Part shown: piece after piece, positions 9,608 to 19,618 of the stretch
How the letters are laid out: each line of letters opens with the position of its first letter
Position numbering within the stretch: position 1 is the stretch's first letter
DNA from: Antedon mediterranea
Lineage: Eukaryota; Echinodermata; Crinoidea; Comatulida; Antedonidae
Direction: 5' to 3'
DNA length: 64,000 bases
NCBI RefSeq assembly: GCF_964355755.1
Contig: NC_092671.1
Coordinates: 35,049,304 to 35,113,303, forward strand
Notes under the pieces: generated by a model
What the model was told of the DNA's origin: nothing
Database searches by the model: none
The model's input: the letters and a program-made list of their open reading frames with translations, nothing else
Made by a program: the position numbers and the translations under genes

Positions 9608-12372
9608 GTAAAGTATTACTTGTCAGTCACTTAAGCTCTGTCCACACTATCAAACTAGTTTGACAAAAAAGTGTGGATGTGCCCAAGTATGGTAGTGATA
9701 TACCCAAATATGGTAGTGGTATGACATCATCATGTCCATATATGGGCACATTACATTTTTTTGTCATATAAAAGTTTATAGTGTAGATAGAGACGCAACA
9801 CAAAACATAGACAAAACGCAAGCAAGTTGGCAAACGACAGTTCTAGTGTTCAAATGCTTGTGAATGGTCAACACTGTATGTTGTGTCTCTTAGTGGGATT
9901 CACGCATTAGAGACCATGTGAAATTATCCTACTGCAGATTACTGCAGTAACTAGATTTTGTTTTTTTCGATTACCACAAAATGATGTTTAGATTTTCAAA
10001 CGCAAGTAATTACTATGCCTTTTAATATGTCCGGTTTGACAAAATTAAATGTATAAAATAAAATAATAATTAAAGATGTATTGTCCCCAAAAACATGAAA
10101 AATTAAGATTAACTAAATCAGACTTTGTATAGGTTATTTTGTAGTTTTAATAAAGTTAATCACTTCCGTAGAAAAATATGAAAAAAAATAATGTTTTCAC
10201 TATAAAATAACATAATAAATGGTTAATTCAACCAAAAATCCATTGGCTGGCATCAAATTTTACCATTTTTTGCTTTAAATTACAGTTTTTGCTTGTAAAT
10301 AAATTTTGTTTAAATCCAATTTTTGGTCAAAGTAGATAACTATTATGTGACATTAAAATGGCATATTCAACAACAACAATTTTTAAAATTATTTTTCAGG
10401 GAGACAATACATCTTTAATATGTCATATTTAATAGTGTATGTATACATGAAGAAAAATCACTATACTGAAAAACATAAACAACATAATTCATCACTCTTC
10501 TTCAACAACACACCTGGTCAATAATATTATTTCTGAAAATGATATGCTTCTGACAGAGATAATAACTTGTCATTGATAGAAGACCAATTGACACAGTTCA
10601 GTGACCTCTCTGATGGTAATCAGATACATATCAATATCTAAAATTTATATAACCTTTAATCCACATGCATATGTCATACATTTATGTATGGTATTATTAG
10701 TTGTATTTGAATTTATAGTTTAAAAAAGAGCCTATTTTTGCTGTGAAAAAATAATGTTAAATAACATGTCAATAGTAGTAATTAAATTCCATGAAATTCA
10801 GCACAATAATTATGGAAATGGAGATAAATACTACAGAAATAATACAAAATTATAATTTGGCCTTAAATTACAGGATGGAATATCCTGTCTAAACACAATA
10901 AATATGGACAAAGATCCACACCACTAAAGGCCTGTTTTTGTGGGATTTCCTCTGATCGTATGACATGTCAATGGCCGTTCATGCAACTTTCATCTGCAAT
11001 GCAAAATAATAATGTTAATGATTGACTGCCATTGGTCTTAAAGTCAACTAACACATAAAAAGTTTAAATTTATCTCAGGTATAATGCCACCCCTCTTGTG
11101 CACGAAATGGATTTGGTAGGTTGGCCAACAATACCCGGGGATTTCCCTGTGAATGAACCGAACATTCTTATGCCGAAGTGATGTTTATTTCCGTATGATC
11201 CAATAGCATAAACTATATCTAAAGCTATATTCCGGTATAGAAATTATATTTTACTTGAGCATTAAAGGAAGGGACCAAGCTCTAGTGCTTACAGGCCTAG
11301 GCCATTGCTAATTGGCCTTCATGCTAGGCCTATTTTTATTCTATTATACTACATTAACAGTACCGTACTCCTAAAGTAGTTGACTAATTTAAGAACATAC
11401 CATCTAATGATGGATTATCAATTAAACATCAAAATCTCATTATCATTCCTAATTACTCATTCAATGTCACTATGGATGATTAGTTTAATATTAGAATTCA
11501 ATAGATTAGTACTCAACACAACAATGGTTGATTAATTAGCACTGATTATATGATGTGATTAAGATTAATAGAACAAGTCTAGTGTACTATTGAGGTATTG
11601 CATAGTACATTGTACACAATGTGTTTATTTTTTCTTTCAAAGTGAATAACTCTGTATATTTCAAAATTATTCTGGATAATTCTCATCCTCAATTATCATT
11701 CAATGTATAATTTCAAGGCAGTAGCGAGAGTTTAAAAACAGATGAGACAAAGATGCTTTAAATATAATTATTAATCTAAAATATGATGATCTGTGCTGGA
11801 GAATTGGGGTGGGTGGTGAAAATTGAAAATTTCAGACGAGACGAGCGCCTCATGCTGAGGACCCGAATTTTGTACCCTGACCATATAGGAAAATATTACT
11901 AAAAGGCCTACAAATTCTGTGCCACTACCCAAAGCAAAACTGGGTTCAAATCCTTTCTTAGTCAATACTCAGATTTTATCCATGTCTGAAAACACTGTAG
12001 GCAAACACTCATACTGTAGATTACAGTAGGTATTGGGATTTTACTTCAACAGTTCTACTAACTCAAATAAGACTACTGTATAAAATCTGAATACTGAGCT
12101 AAGCCTCACATGAGACAGATGGTAATAGGTTATTCTCATTCTGTAATTTCCGACTCAATTTATTTTGAAATATGTGATATTATACATGTTCGTGACAATT
12201 CTAAAATTGTATTTGTACCCAAATTTCACACTGCAAGAGCAGTAACAATACTGGTTAGATATTTTTTCTTTCTCTCTGTCTAGTCAAAATTTCTTTTATC
12301 TTTCTACCTCAATAGGTAATATTTATTCAATAGAATATTTATGCATTAATGCTTTTTATTTACTCTTTACAG
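9608..12372 (+). other. Intron between exons a and b
   Basis: 2.8 kb, gt..ag. It contains a MITE at 9634-9795 that begins only 26 bp after the donor. The remainder is AT-rich. A patch near 11820-11960 includes a B-box-like 'gggttcaaatcc' but no matching A-box, so a SINE there is not claimed. Confidence 0.7.
9634..9795 (+). mobile_element. Palindromic MITE with decayed right end
   Basis: It opens with TTA then AGCTCTGTCCACACTATC and has the usual core ('gtgatatacccaaatatgg', 'gacatcatcatgtccatat'). The right end reads 'agtgtagatagagacg', so the last bases and the second TTA are lost. It sits 26 bp inside the intron after the exon at 9489-9607. Confidence 0.8.
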
Positions 12373-12439
12373 GCCCTTTGGTAACTGTGCAGAAGCTTTG
12401 ACCCCCGACATTGTGCAGTCGTATTTTGTTACGGTTCTA
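12373..12439 (+). CDS. Exon b: scaffold, 'PFGNCAEALT' segment
   Basis: Acceptor ctctttacag, donor gtaagt. With the two bases carried from exon a it encodes R-P-F-G-N-C-A-E-A-L-T-P-D-I-V-Q-S-Y-F and three or so more residues. P-(F/L)-G-x-C-(A/Y)-E-x-L is a segment that I recall in the same position in USP24 and USP9X, directly after the exon-a segment, which is the best single argument for the homology. It ends in phase 0. Confidence 0.8.
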
Positions 12440-12771
12440 GTAAGTATCAGAAGTCGTAATTATTCCAAACGAATGGGAAATTCCGCTTTTGTAGATTTGT
12501 CATGGTTTTTATTATGCAAATTTGTGTATTTCCCCATGTCTGTCAACTGCAAACTTGTTCTAAATTAAATTCAACAGTGTACAGTACTCAACAATTCATT
12601 AATGGTTAGACATATCCAGCAATATTGCGTGTAATATCCTGGTGAGGATGGCCTATCAAGAGTTTTTTATACAGAAAATATGGAAAGGGGAGGGGGAAAT
12701 GTTGATTGATAAATTAACTTTATTAAAAAAAAACAAATATAAAAATACGGAAACAAATGCGACATGGAGTG

Positions 12772-13000
12772 GAGTTGTGGCTTGGTGGTTATGATTCTTG
12801 GCTACCACTCCAAGGGTCCTGGTTTGAAGTCCCTTAAATATCAGGACTTTTTCTAAGGACAAAATTACAACTCCACTCCCAAAGACTTGTAATAAGACTT
12901 TGTTTATGTAGAGCATCTTGTGTATATGTTTCTCTTGTGAACCTCTGAGGGTCCCTAATGATCAGCAATTGCTGGATGGATCACCCTCATTAAATATGGT
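12772..13000 (+). mobile_element. tRNA-derived SINE, family 2
   Basis: An A-box-like 'ggcttggtggttatgattc' is followed about 40 bp later by the B-box-like 'ggtttgaagtccc', then a shared body ('acaactccactcccaaag', 'agactttgtttatgtagagc', 'gaccctcattaaatatgg'-like end). A second copy is at 53106-53330. The head lacks a tRNA cloverleaf with paired acceptor stem, so it is a SINE and not a tRNA gene. Confidence 0.75.
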
Positions 13001-13419
13001 TTAAAAAAAACAACAAAAACCCCAAAAATCAGGATAAAATATGAAACGTTTTGTAGTTTCAACCATGCACATACAGTTAACCACAAAAAAAAGCATCTCG
13101 TACAAAATATTCAGTTTTAACAGATAAACGAAAGGAGTAGTAGTGCAACAAGTATTGTTAGCAATCACACAATAACAAATAGTAGATTTTATTACAGTAC
13201 CTAATAAAGGAAACATTGTAAAGACTTAAGTAGGAGACATCCGATGCTGTAAAGTTTGTATTGCTATGAGGAAACTACTGTACACATTTGGCATGAGTCA
13301 TCTTTTAGTAGTAGGGGCAAAACTAACCCAGTGTTCATAAAGCCCCCCTTGTTAAATGGTTGATAAACAACACTAAAATTCCCCCTAGAACACAATATAT
13401 ATTTCAATCAATTAATCCC

Positions 13420-13580
13420 TATGGTGACACTAGTGGGTAGGTTTAGGCATTTCCAACAAGTGGCACCCCAGCCTTTTTTGACATATTGTAATGCCCTTTT
13501 CCCCTTCCGGGCCTTGCTCAGGGGCTCCTTTAACCCCTGGGTTTAGCCAGTGTGCGTTCATAGTCGTTATGCCCTGCCAA
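13420..13580 (+). repeat. Dispersed repeat with 'cccctgggttta' motif
   Basis: It is collinear with the copy at 7255-7440: 'agccttttttgacatattgt', 'gccttgctcaggggctcc', 'acccctgggtttagccagtg', 'catagtcgttatg'. It lies in the second visible intron of the RING-CH gene. Confidence 0.7.
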
Positions 13581-14856
13581 TAGTCCATAAAGCCAATATT
13601 GAAATGTGTTCTGTTGTTACCAATGCACTATTACAACACACAAGCAGATAACCTTTAGATATTTGTAGACAATTTTAACAGCAGTTTGGTGCTGGTATAT
13701 AATGACCCTCTGACATTGTATTCTGTAGGTACATAGATAAAAGATAAGGCATGTTTACTGTACTTGAATAGGTCATGTTGACTGTCAATAGTATTGGTAG
13801 TAGGTGTTCATAGGTGTGGTTATGTTTATTAAGCTAATGAGGGCGCTGTCATGTTTTTGCAACATTAGATTTTCAAAGTTTACATTCCTATTGTCGCTTT
13901 TGTATACAAAGCTGTAGAAAAATTGTTGTAGACAAAATTATTGTCCCAAAAATTTTTTTTTCCTGAGCTTATTATAAAAAATACAATATAAATCCTCAAC
14001 ACAATTACTTCCTCATTTACATACAACCTGTCCTATTGAGATATAAGTAATCCAGGCATTGTTTTCTGTTCTGATGATGAGAATAGTTTCTCGAAACATG
14101 TCAAGGTAAGGCAGTTTGCCTATTAATACCAAATGCCTTACAATCTTGGTTTAAACTCAAAAGTTTAGTGGAATCATACATGATTTATTAAACAAAACAC
14201 AATACAGTAAATATACATTGCACTTGAATTACCAGCCACTAAATTGTACTAAATCATGTTTATTGATTCAGATGTTTATTTTCAGACATTCTATAGCTGA
14301 TTTTACAATTTATAACAAACATAAAATATAGGATCATTATTAAATGCATTAGATATGAAAAGCATTCGTTTATTTCAAAGCATGGTTTTTACATTGTATG
14401 GGAATAATTGCAGAGTAATTTATATTTCCGGTAAGGAGATATTTTTACAATAAGTTGTCTAAATTGTTTGATTGAGCGGTTAATGTTGTCTAGACATAAT
14501 ATTTTATACCTGAGTAATTATTGATTAATAAAATTATGTATTTCTTTACGCTAGAATGTTATACTTAATAAACATATTGTATATATATATCTGTGACAAA
14601 ATGTTATATTTTCACTTCAATGACCTTTAATGACCTTCAATGACACACTAACTACGTGTTTTCGGTGTTTGACGACACCGGAGAAGGTACACCGAAAAAC
14701 GTTTAGCTTCATTTTACCTCACATAAAGCACACCGTGCTGGTTGGATTTTCCTATTTACACCAGTCAATAAAAACTGCACAGGGTTACTTCACTGTTGCA
14801 GTGATAGTTAAAGAGTGTTTCAGTTTCATGTATGATTTTCGTTCTTTTTCTTTCAG

Positions 14857-14976
14857 GATGGATTATGTAAATATGTTGAAGAATTAGATAGTGATGTTTT
14901 ACTACAGGAAGACACACAAATTCCCTGTATTTTACCAGATCTTGCCGGTCAAAAACTTATAGAAACATTACTTGAC
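14857..14976 (+). CDS. Exon c: scaffold continued
   Basis: Acceptor ttctttcag, donor gtaagt; exactly 40 codons in phase 0. The encoded segment starts DGLCKYVEELDSDVLLQEDT and ends with AGQKLIETLLD. It is acidic and helical, with a hinge-like IPCILPDL in the middle. In USP9X/USP24 the matching stretch is also an acidic linker followed by a helix; identity there is low, so the assignment leans on collinearity with exons a and b. Confidence 0.8.
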
Positions 14977-15227
14977 GTAAGTTACTTCATGGAGTTTTAA
15001 GTTAATTCATACAGTATACTACAGGTGGGTTTCCGGTTGCACAAAAAGCTAGCAATGCAATAGAACCATTGATTAGATCGTTACGTGGAATGGAACGATT
15101 AAAATTACCTACAGTGTGTTGTGTGATCTCTCAATCAAGAAGTAAATAAGCAGTATATTATATTATTATTGTAAACAGCAAATCAATGACTACCTAATGG
15201 TATGTTTTATGATACATGTTTTTATAA

Positions 15228-15345
15228 AGTTGCGGGGCAAAGGCCCCTGGTTTAGCACTCCTAAGTGGCCCTGCAATGCTAGGTAGTTGCATTGTACTGC
15301 TCTAGCGCCCCTTAAGCTGTGAGACCCCTGGGTTTAGCCATAACC
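15228..15345 (+). repeat. Dispersed repeat that grades into a tandem array
   Basis: It begins 'ggggcaaaggcccctggttt' as in the copy at 140-250 and continues to 'cgccccttaagctgtgag', 'acccctgggtttagcc', which is the first unit of the 45-bp array. The array is therefore made from the 3' part of this family. Confidence 0.7.
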
Positions 15346-15799
15346 GTTAGGGCCCCTTAAGCTGTGAGACCCCTGGGTTTAGCCATAACCGTTAGGGCCC
15401 CTTAAGCTGTGAGACCCCTGGGTTTAGCCATAACCGTTAGGGCCCCTTAAGCTGTGAGACCCCTGGGTTTAGCCATAACCGTTAGGGCCCCTTAAGCTGT
15501 GAGACCCCTGGGTTTAGCCATAGCCGTTAGGGCCCCTTAAGCTGTGAGACCCCTGGGTTTAGCCATAGCCGTTAGGGCCCCTTAAGCTGTGAGACCCCTG
15601 GGTTTAGCCATAGCCGTTAGGGCCCCTTAAGCTGTGAGACCCCTGGGTTTAGCCATAGCCGTTAGGGCCCCTTAAGCTGTGAGACCCCTGGGTTTAGCCA
15701 TAGCCGTTAGGACCCCTTAAGCTGTGAGACCCCTGGGTTTAGCCATAGCCGTTAGGGCCCCTTAAGCTGTGAGACCCCTGGGTTTAGCCATAGCCGTTG
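15306..15799 (+). repeat. 45-bp minisatellite, 11 units, intronic
   Basis: The unit reads 'ggccccttaagctgtgagac' then 'ccctgggtttagccata(a/g)cc' then 'gttag'. All 11 units have the same length. The first four carry 'cataacc' and the last seven 'catagcc'; one late unit has 'ggacccctt' for 'gggcccctt'. Near identity of units points to recent expansion. It lies in the intron between exons c and d. Confidence 0.95.
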
Positions 15800-16115
15800 G
15801 CCACTGAAAGTTGCTATGAATCATGGAGTTGGTGTATAGTCTGCTCCTAGCTTTCATCTAGAAAATGGCAAAAGTGTTAAATTGCCTTTTAGACTTCAAC
15901 TACAAATTATACCCAAGTCATGACATTTCCTTTTCATAAATATTTCATATTTAAATGACGAGATAATTTTTGTTTAAATACAAAAGCAAGCTTGTAATGA
16001 TGAATCTAATAAGCATAGTGGCCTCACAAACAAACAAAAAACCACCAGGAAATAGTAATTTTTCGTTTAGATTTCAATTTAGTTTATTTTTATTTATAAA
16101 AACTTTTAAAAATAA

Positions 16116-16610
16116 CAGTAGAAGCCCAGTCATCCCTATTAAGAGGACACGCCTATTCAAAGTACACGCACCTATTCAGGGTACACACACCTACTCAGGG
16201 TACACACACCTACTCAGGGTACATGCACCTATTCAGGGTACACACACCTACTCAGGGTACACGCACCTACTCGGGGTACGCGCACCTACTCGGGGTACGC
16301 GCACCTACTCGGGGTACGCGCACCTACTCGGGGTACGCGCACATATTCAGGGTACACGCACCTATTCAGGGTACACGCACCTATTCAGGGTACACGCACC
16401 TATTCAGGGTACACGCACCTATTCAGGATACATGCACCTAATCAGGATACGTACACCTATTCAGAGGACACACACCTATTCAGGGTACACACACCTATTC
16501 ACGGGAAATCCTGACACTTTCCTGTGAAATTATGGGGCAAGGGGTATGTTTTAACATTGAAGTAGACACTTTGTTTAGCCCATACGGTGTCCCCTTAATA
16601 GACGTATTAT
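16116..16610. mobile_element. Pogo/Tc1-like MITE carrying an internal minisatellite
   Basis: The left part 'cagtagaagcccagtcatcc' then 'ctattaagaggacacgcc' and the right part 'cggtgtccccttaatag' are the two inner ends of a family also seen at 23702-23860 and in decayed form at 54070-54590. The right terminus has decayed. The space between is filled by the 19-bp array. Confidence 0.55.
16150..16508 (+). repeat. 19-bp minisatellite, about 19 units, intronic
   Basis: The unit is 'gtacacgcacctattcagg', with a central block of 'gtacgcgcacctactcggg' variants and outer blocks of 'gtacacacacctactcagg'. Because 19 is not a multiple of 3 and the unit has no stop, all three plus frames stay open over three units; the apparent 185-residue protein here (repeating THLFRVHAPIQG) is a by-product and not a gene. 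It is in the intron before exon d. Confidence 0.9.
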
Positions 16611-16967
16611 GTTTAATTTATATTTCTGGTGACATTGTATCTAGAAGTAGCTTAGCCGAACTGCTGATTGATTGATATAAAACATGGTGCTGTTGTACAT
16701 ATAATTATTTCTACTAATATATAACTCCGGAAACCAGTCGACACACCATTAATTAATTTATTAAAATATTTATGTTGCAAGTAAGTGTAGACATCATTGA
16801 TATGTCACTCATTTTATGTTATAGTAATTGTGTCAAACACGATAATTGTCAATTGTAGTGACAACCAGAACTAGAGTGATAGATGACGGGGACATTAACG
16901 ATGGCTTGTATATTAAACGAAGATGACTCAATTGCATTATATTAAAACTACTTTTATCTTGTCTTAG

Positions 16968-17056
16968 TCACTGAGTGCCATCATCGTTCAAGTAAAGTCG
17001 GAAGATGTGGATGCGTATATAAACGTACAGTGCTGGCAACATCGTATACGAACAAG
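16968..17056 (+). CDS. Exon d: scaffold, last helix before the linker
   Basis: Acceptor ttgtcttag, donor AG/gtatta. It encodes 29 residues starting SLSAIIVQVKSEDVDAYINV and leaves AG, which makes an Arg codon with the first base of exon e. The end of this exon plus the start of the next gives W-Q-H-R-I-R-T-R-L-M-M-L-V-D-G. The pattern R-(L/I)-x-x-x-L-x-x-L matches a helix that follows the acidic linker in USP9X and USP24, so the scaffold similarity runs across the splice junction into the RING exon. That makes accidental joining of two separate genes unlikely. Confidence 0.8.
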
Positions 17057-18009
17057 GTATTATAATGAGGCGCAGAAAAAAAAACCCATACATAATTGTT
17101 GATCATGCTGCAATATATACCAACTCACTGATAAAATATGTGTTCCGTGAATCCTTACAATATTAATATCTGCATACAATTTTTAATCTATATTCATTAT
17201 GAAATCGGATCATCATTATGTATTTATTACAAATATTATAAATATGAAACATTCATATGCCTCAAAAAGAATTAGGAAAAATACAGAAAAATAGTCTACA
17301 AATAATGGATGTTTGTGAGTGATATAATTTCAGTCAGGCTTTCGAAGAAAGTAAATATTCTCCCATTCAACAAATAAAAAACATTAATTTTTTTTTTATA
17401 ACACACCTGACTAGATTTTTGATTGGAGGATTATGATCATATGATATATAATAAAATACTCCAATGAACATTATGTTTAACATATCAAGGATGCACTTTT
17501 GTTATATGCGAGTGAAATTTTGTTATATGCGAGTGAAATTTTGTTATATGCGAGTGAAATTTGTTACAATGGTACACCACAAGCCTATAGTGTGTGCATT
17601 CTATAATTATCCCTTTTAAAATGGTTTAGGTCTTGGCCGATAGCCTCTCTTTAAAAGGTATGTTATAAAACAAATAATGAATGTTTTATATTCGTGCAAT
17701 GGAACAAATAATTTCATGAGGTGAAAGATTTGTATAGTAACACACTACTGTTGAATCAAAATCTAGGCAGGAGGCTAAGGGAATTAATCTACTGTATATG
17801 CGATTGTAATACTATTTTGTAAAGACCAAATAAAGTGCTCAAAAAAGAAATTTGTTAGCAATCCTATCCATTAATTTTCACAAAAATGATGTAGATGGGA
17901 AAAATATGTTAACCATTTATTGTTGTTTGTCATTGTGCATAGTATAGATGGGCCTAAACAGCTGGCACTCAATATGGAATTTACAACAATTTGATTTTTG
18001 TTTTTTTAG
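17057..18009 (+). other. Intron between exons d and e
   Basis: About 950 bp. It holds a three-unit 21-bp repeat at 17501-17564 and otherwise AT-rich sequence. The acceptor is a strong T-rich tract ending tttttttag. Confidence 0.75.
17501..17564 (+). repeat. 21-bp repeat, three units
   Basis: The unit 'gttatatgcgagtgaaattt' plus one t is repeated three times with no substitutions. Confidence 0.9.
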
Positions 18010-18643
18010 GCTAATGATGCTAGTTGATGGTTGCCAGGGTGCTTCTTCTTCCAAACCTCCAGGAATTGCTTTGGCTACAGGAGGAGGAGAATTAAATACA
18101 ATGGACTTGAAACAACAACGGGAGCAGGCCTCCCTCAAATCTAGAAACGTGAACGTTCTGATAAACGTACAGAATGCAGGCATGGAATGTATAGAAGGAC
18201 CGACCACCGGAAATGATAGTTGCAGTAGTGGAGAGAACTCGCCGGGTCTCGGGCCTAGTATTAGCGGTTATCAGTCTCAGAGTCAAACGACAACTGACAT
18301 TCCCATTCCAATTGAAACACAAGCTAGGGCTACCAAAGTGAGAGGTGAAATGAGTGAAACGTCATCTCTCGTATCCACTGTACCGTCGGTACATGTCTCA
18401 CAGTCTGGAAGTGAAAATGGGAATTATTGTCGGGTGTGTTTCGAAGCAGAAACATCACCGAAAAATCCACTGATTAACCCGTGCCGATGCACGGGTTCTG
18501 CTGGTAGTATCCATCGCCAGTGTCTCGTAAAATGGATTCATATCTCTGGGCATCGCCAATGCGAGGTCTGTAACGCACGATTTAACTACGTTCCAGTCGG
18601 GGAAAGGTTGAGAGGAGTTGTCGAGAACTTTCGGAGGAATAAG
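18010..18643 (+). CDS. Exon e: linker and RING-CH (MARCH-type) E3 ligase finger
   Basis: Acceptor tttttttag, donor AAG/gtgagg; 211 codons plus the completed Arg. It begins LMMLVDGCQGASSSKPPG, runs through about 125 residues of Ser/Gly/Thr/Gln-rich linker, and then carries the RING-CH finger at 18428-18571. The ligands are C-x2-C-x14-C-x-C-x7-H-x2-C-x12-C-x2-C, with the conserved PCRCTGSAG loop before the His and the W three residues after the next Cys+3. This is the C4HC3 pattern of the MARCH family, which transfers ubiquitin from an E2 to membrane proteins. After the finger a basic stretch (ENFRRNK) leads to the membrane span in exon f. If the donor is not used, the frame runs on into the intron to a stop at 18727. 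The part before the finger has no MARCH counterpart that I know of. Confidence 0.9.
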
Positions 18644-18659
18644 GTGAGGATGGAATTTG

Positions 18660-18805
18660 CGAAAGCTACCAGCATCATCGTCATTTCCGCCACCATCATC
18701 ATTATTGTCCTCACCACATACTCATAGTCATCATCGGTATTGTCACCAACCAACATCATTATCATCACCATCATTATCACTGTCATCATAATCATCATCA
18801 TAAAG
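18660..18805 (+). repeat. Degenerate TCATCA microsatellite just inside the intron
   Basis: Runs of 'atcatcatc', 'tcatcgtca' and 'catcatta' start 17 bp after the donor at 18644. In the frame of exon e they read as isoleucine/valine-rich residues up to a stop at 18725-18727. Confidence 0.85.
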
Positions 18806-18892
18806 CAGGTTGCATCAGTTTTTATTATTACAAAATTGTACTATATGCGACGTACATACTGAGAACACTTAATATTATTATTACACTTAAGT

Positions 18893-18978
18893 AATACTCA
18901 GGTGGGACTCGAACCCATGACCTCCAGATCACTAGCCTGGCATTCATACCTCTATACCACCGTACTTGCGCTAGAGGC
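18893..18978 (-). mobile_element. tRNA-derived SINE head, antisense, in the last intron
   Basis: Read on the minus strand it has 'gtggtatagaggtatgaatg' (A-box region), a pseudo-anticodon arm and 'gggttcgagtcccacctgag' (B-box). The tRNA-like part is well preserved, but no acceptor-stem pairing or CCA-side partner is evident, so a tRNA gene is less likely than a SINE head. Confidence 0.6.
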
Positions 18979-19519
18979 CAGGGTTAGATTCTATTCATTT
19001 GTTTTATTATTGAATGAAAGAAAGAAAATAAATGTTTACGTTGAGTTGAGTTGAGTTGAACCCAATGAAGCAGCATTTACTACACCAACATGATGCATAA
19101 AGTACAATTACATTAGAGTTTGACAAACATCTGCTCATTAGCAAATCAGTGATCTCCATCTCTGCTACACACAACTTGAGAATTGTTCATAGACCCACAG
19201 TAGCAATGTATTTATATAGACAGATGATCATAACTTTATTTTGTTATTTTATTTGCTGCGTCACAAAAGTCACTTCTTGAATTATGTATGTAGTGGGATT
19301 TAATAAGTTAAACATCTGATTACATTTTAAGGATTACTTAAAGTCAACACTGTAGTTCGAGGAAACGGATTAGTACAGAGATTGTAAATTTATGATAACC
19401 TCTTTGTGAACTTCAGTAATAGCAAAAACATCATTAATTTTTCAAGTTCATTTATAATGTACAATCCGACCAAATGCTGTAATAGTGAATTAACTAGCTT
19501 TATGTTTTCATTTCTACAG

Positions 19520-19618
19520 CGATGGCGAAATGCTGCGTTTGCTGTACTCGTGGGACTCGTCATTCTTCTGTACCTTATCATTTTCGCCGTCTTTCCTGGT
19601 GGTATCATGAACGAATGA
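19520..19618 (+). CDS. Exon f: C-terminal transmembrane segment and stop
   Basis: Acceptor tttctacag; 32 codons and TGA. It starts RWRNAAFAVLVGLVILLYLI and ends FPGGIMNE. About 20 consecutive hydrophobic residues make one membrane helix, preceded by the basic run RRNK-RWR contributed by both exons, which would keep the RING-CH finger in the cytosol. A single span right at the C-terminus differs from the two central spans typical of most MARCH ligases and looks like a tail anchor. The phase (0) matches the donor of exon e. Confidence 0.88.
   Translation, partial: RWRNAAFAVLVGLVILLYLIIFAVFPGGIMNE

Larger units (their letters stand above)
12440..14856 (+). other. Intron between exons b and c
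   Basis: 2.4 kb. It holds a tRNA-derived SINE (about 12772-13000), a copy of the 'cccctgggttta' dispersed repeat (13420-13580) and a TA run near 14580. The reading frame 14630-14887 over the end of the intron is chance and overlaps exon c in another frame. Confidence 0.7.
9489..19618 (+). other. Gene span: USP24/USP9X-like scaffold joined to a RING-CH membrane E3 ligase (3' part of gene)
   Basis: Six exons (9489-9607, 12373-12439, 14857-14976, 16968-17056, 18010-18643, 19520-19618) have good splice sites and join without breaking the frame. The product visible is about 375 residues: an alpha-helical N-terminal part that lines up with the armadillo-like region near the N-terminus of USP24 and USP9X, a polar linker, a RING-CH finger, and a C-terminal membrane span. 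The 5' end is not seen; in the USP family some 250 residues precede the part encoded by the first visible exon. The likely role is membrane-bound ubiquitin ligation with the scaffold recruiting a partner or substrate; this is inferred from the domains. Confidence 0.8.

Noticed and set aside
15970-16527. 185-residue ORF with a 19-residue repeat
   Set aside because: It is the translation of an intronic 19-bp minisatellite; all forward frames are open for arithmetic reasons.
18586-18801. Minus-strand methionine-rich ORF (MMMIMMTVIMM...)
   Set aside because: Antisense reading of the TCATCA microsatellite.
18893-18978. A functional tRNA gene on the minus strand
   Set aside because: The tRNA-like core is good but no closed acceptor stem or terminator T-run is apparent; SINE head preferred.
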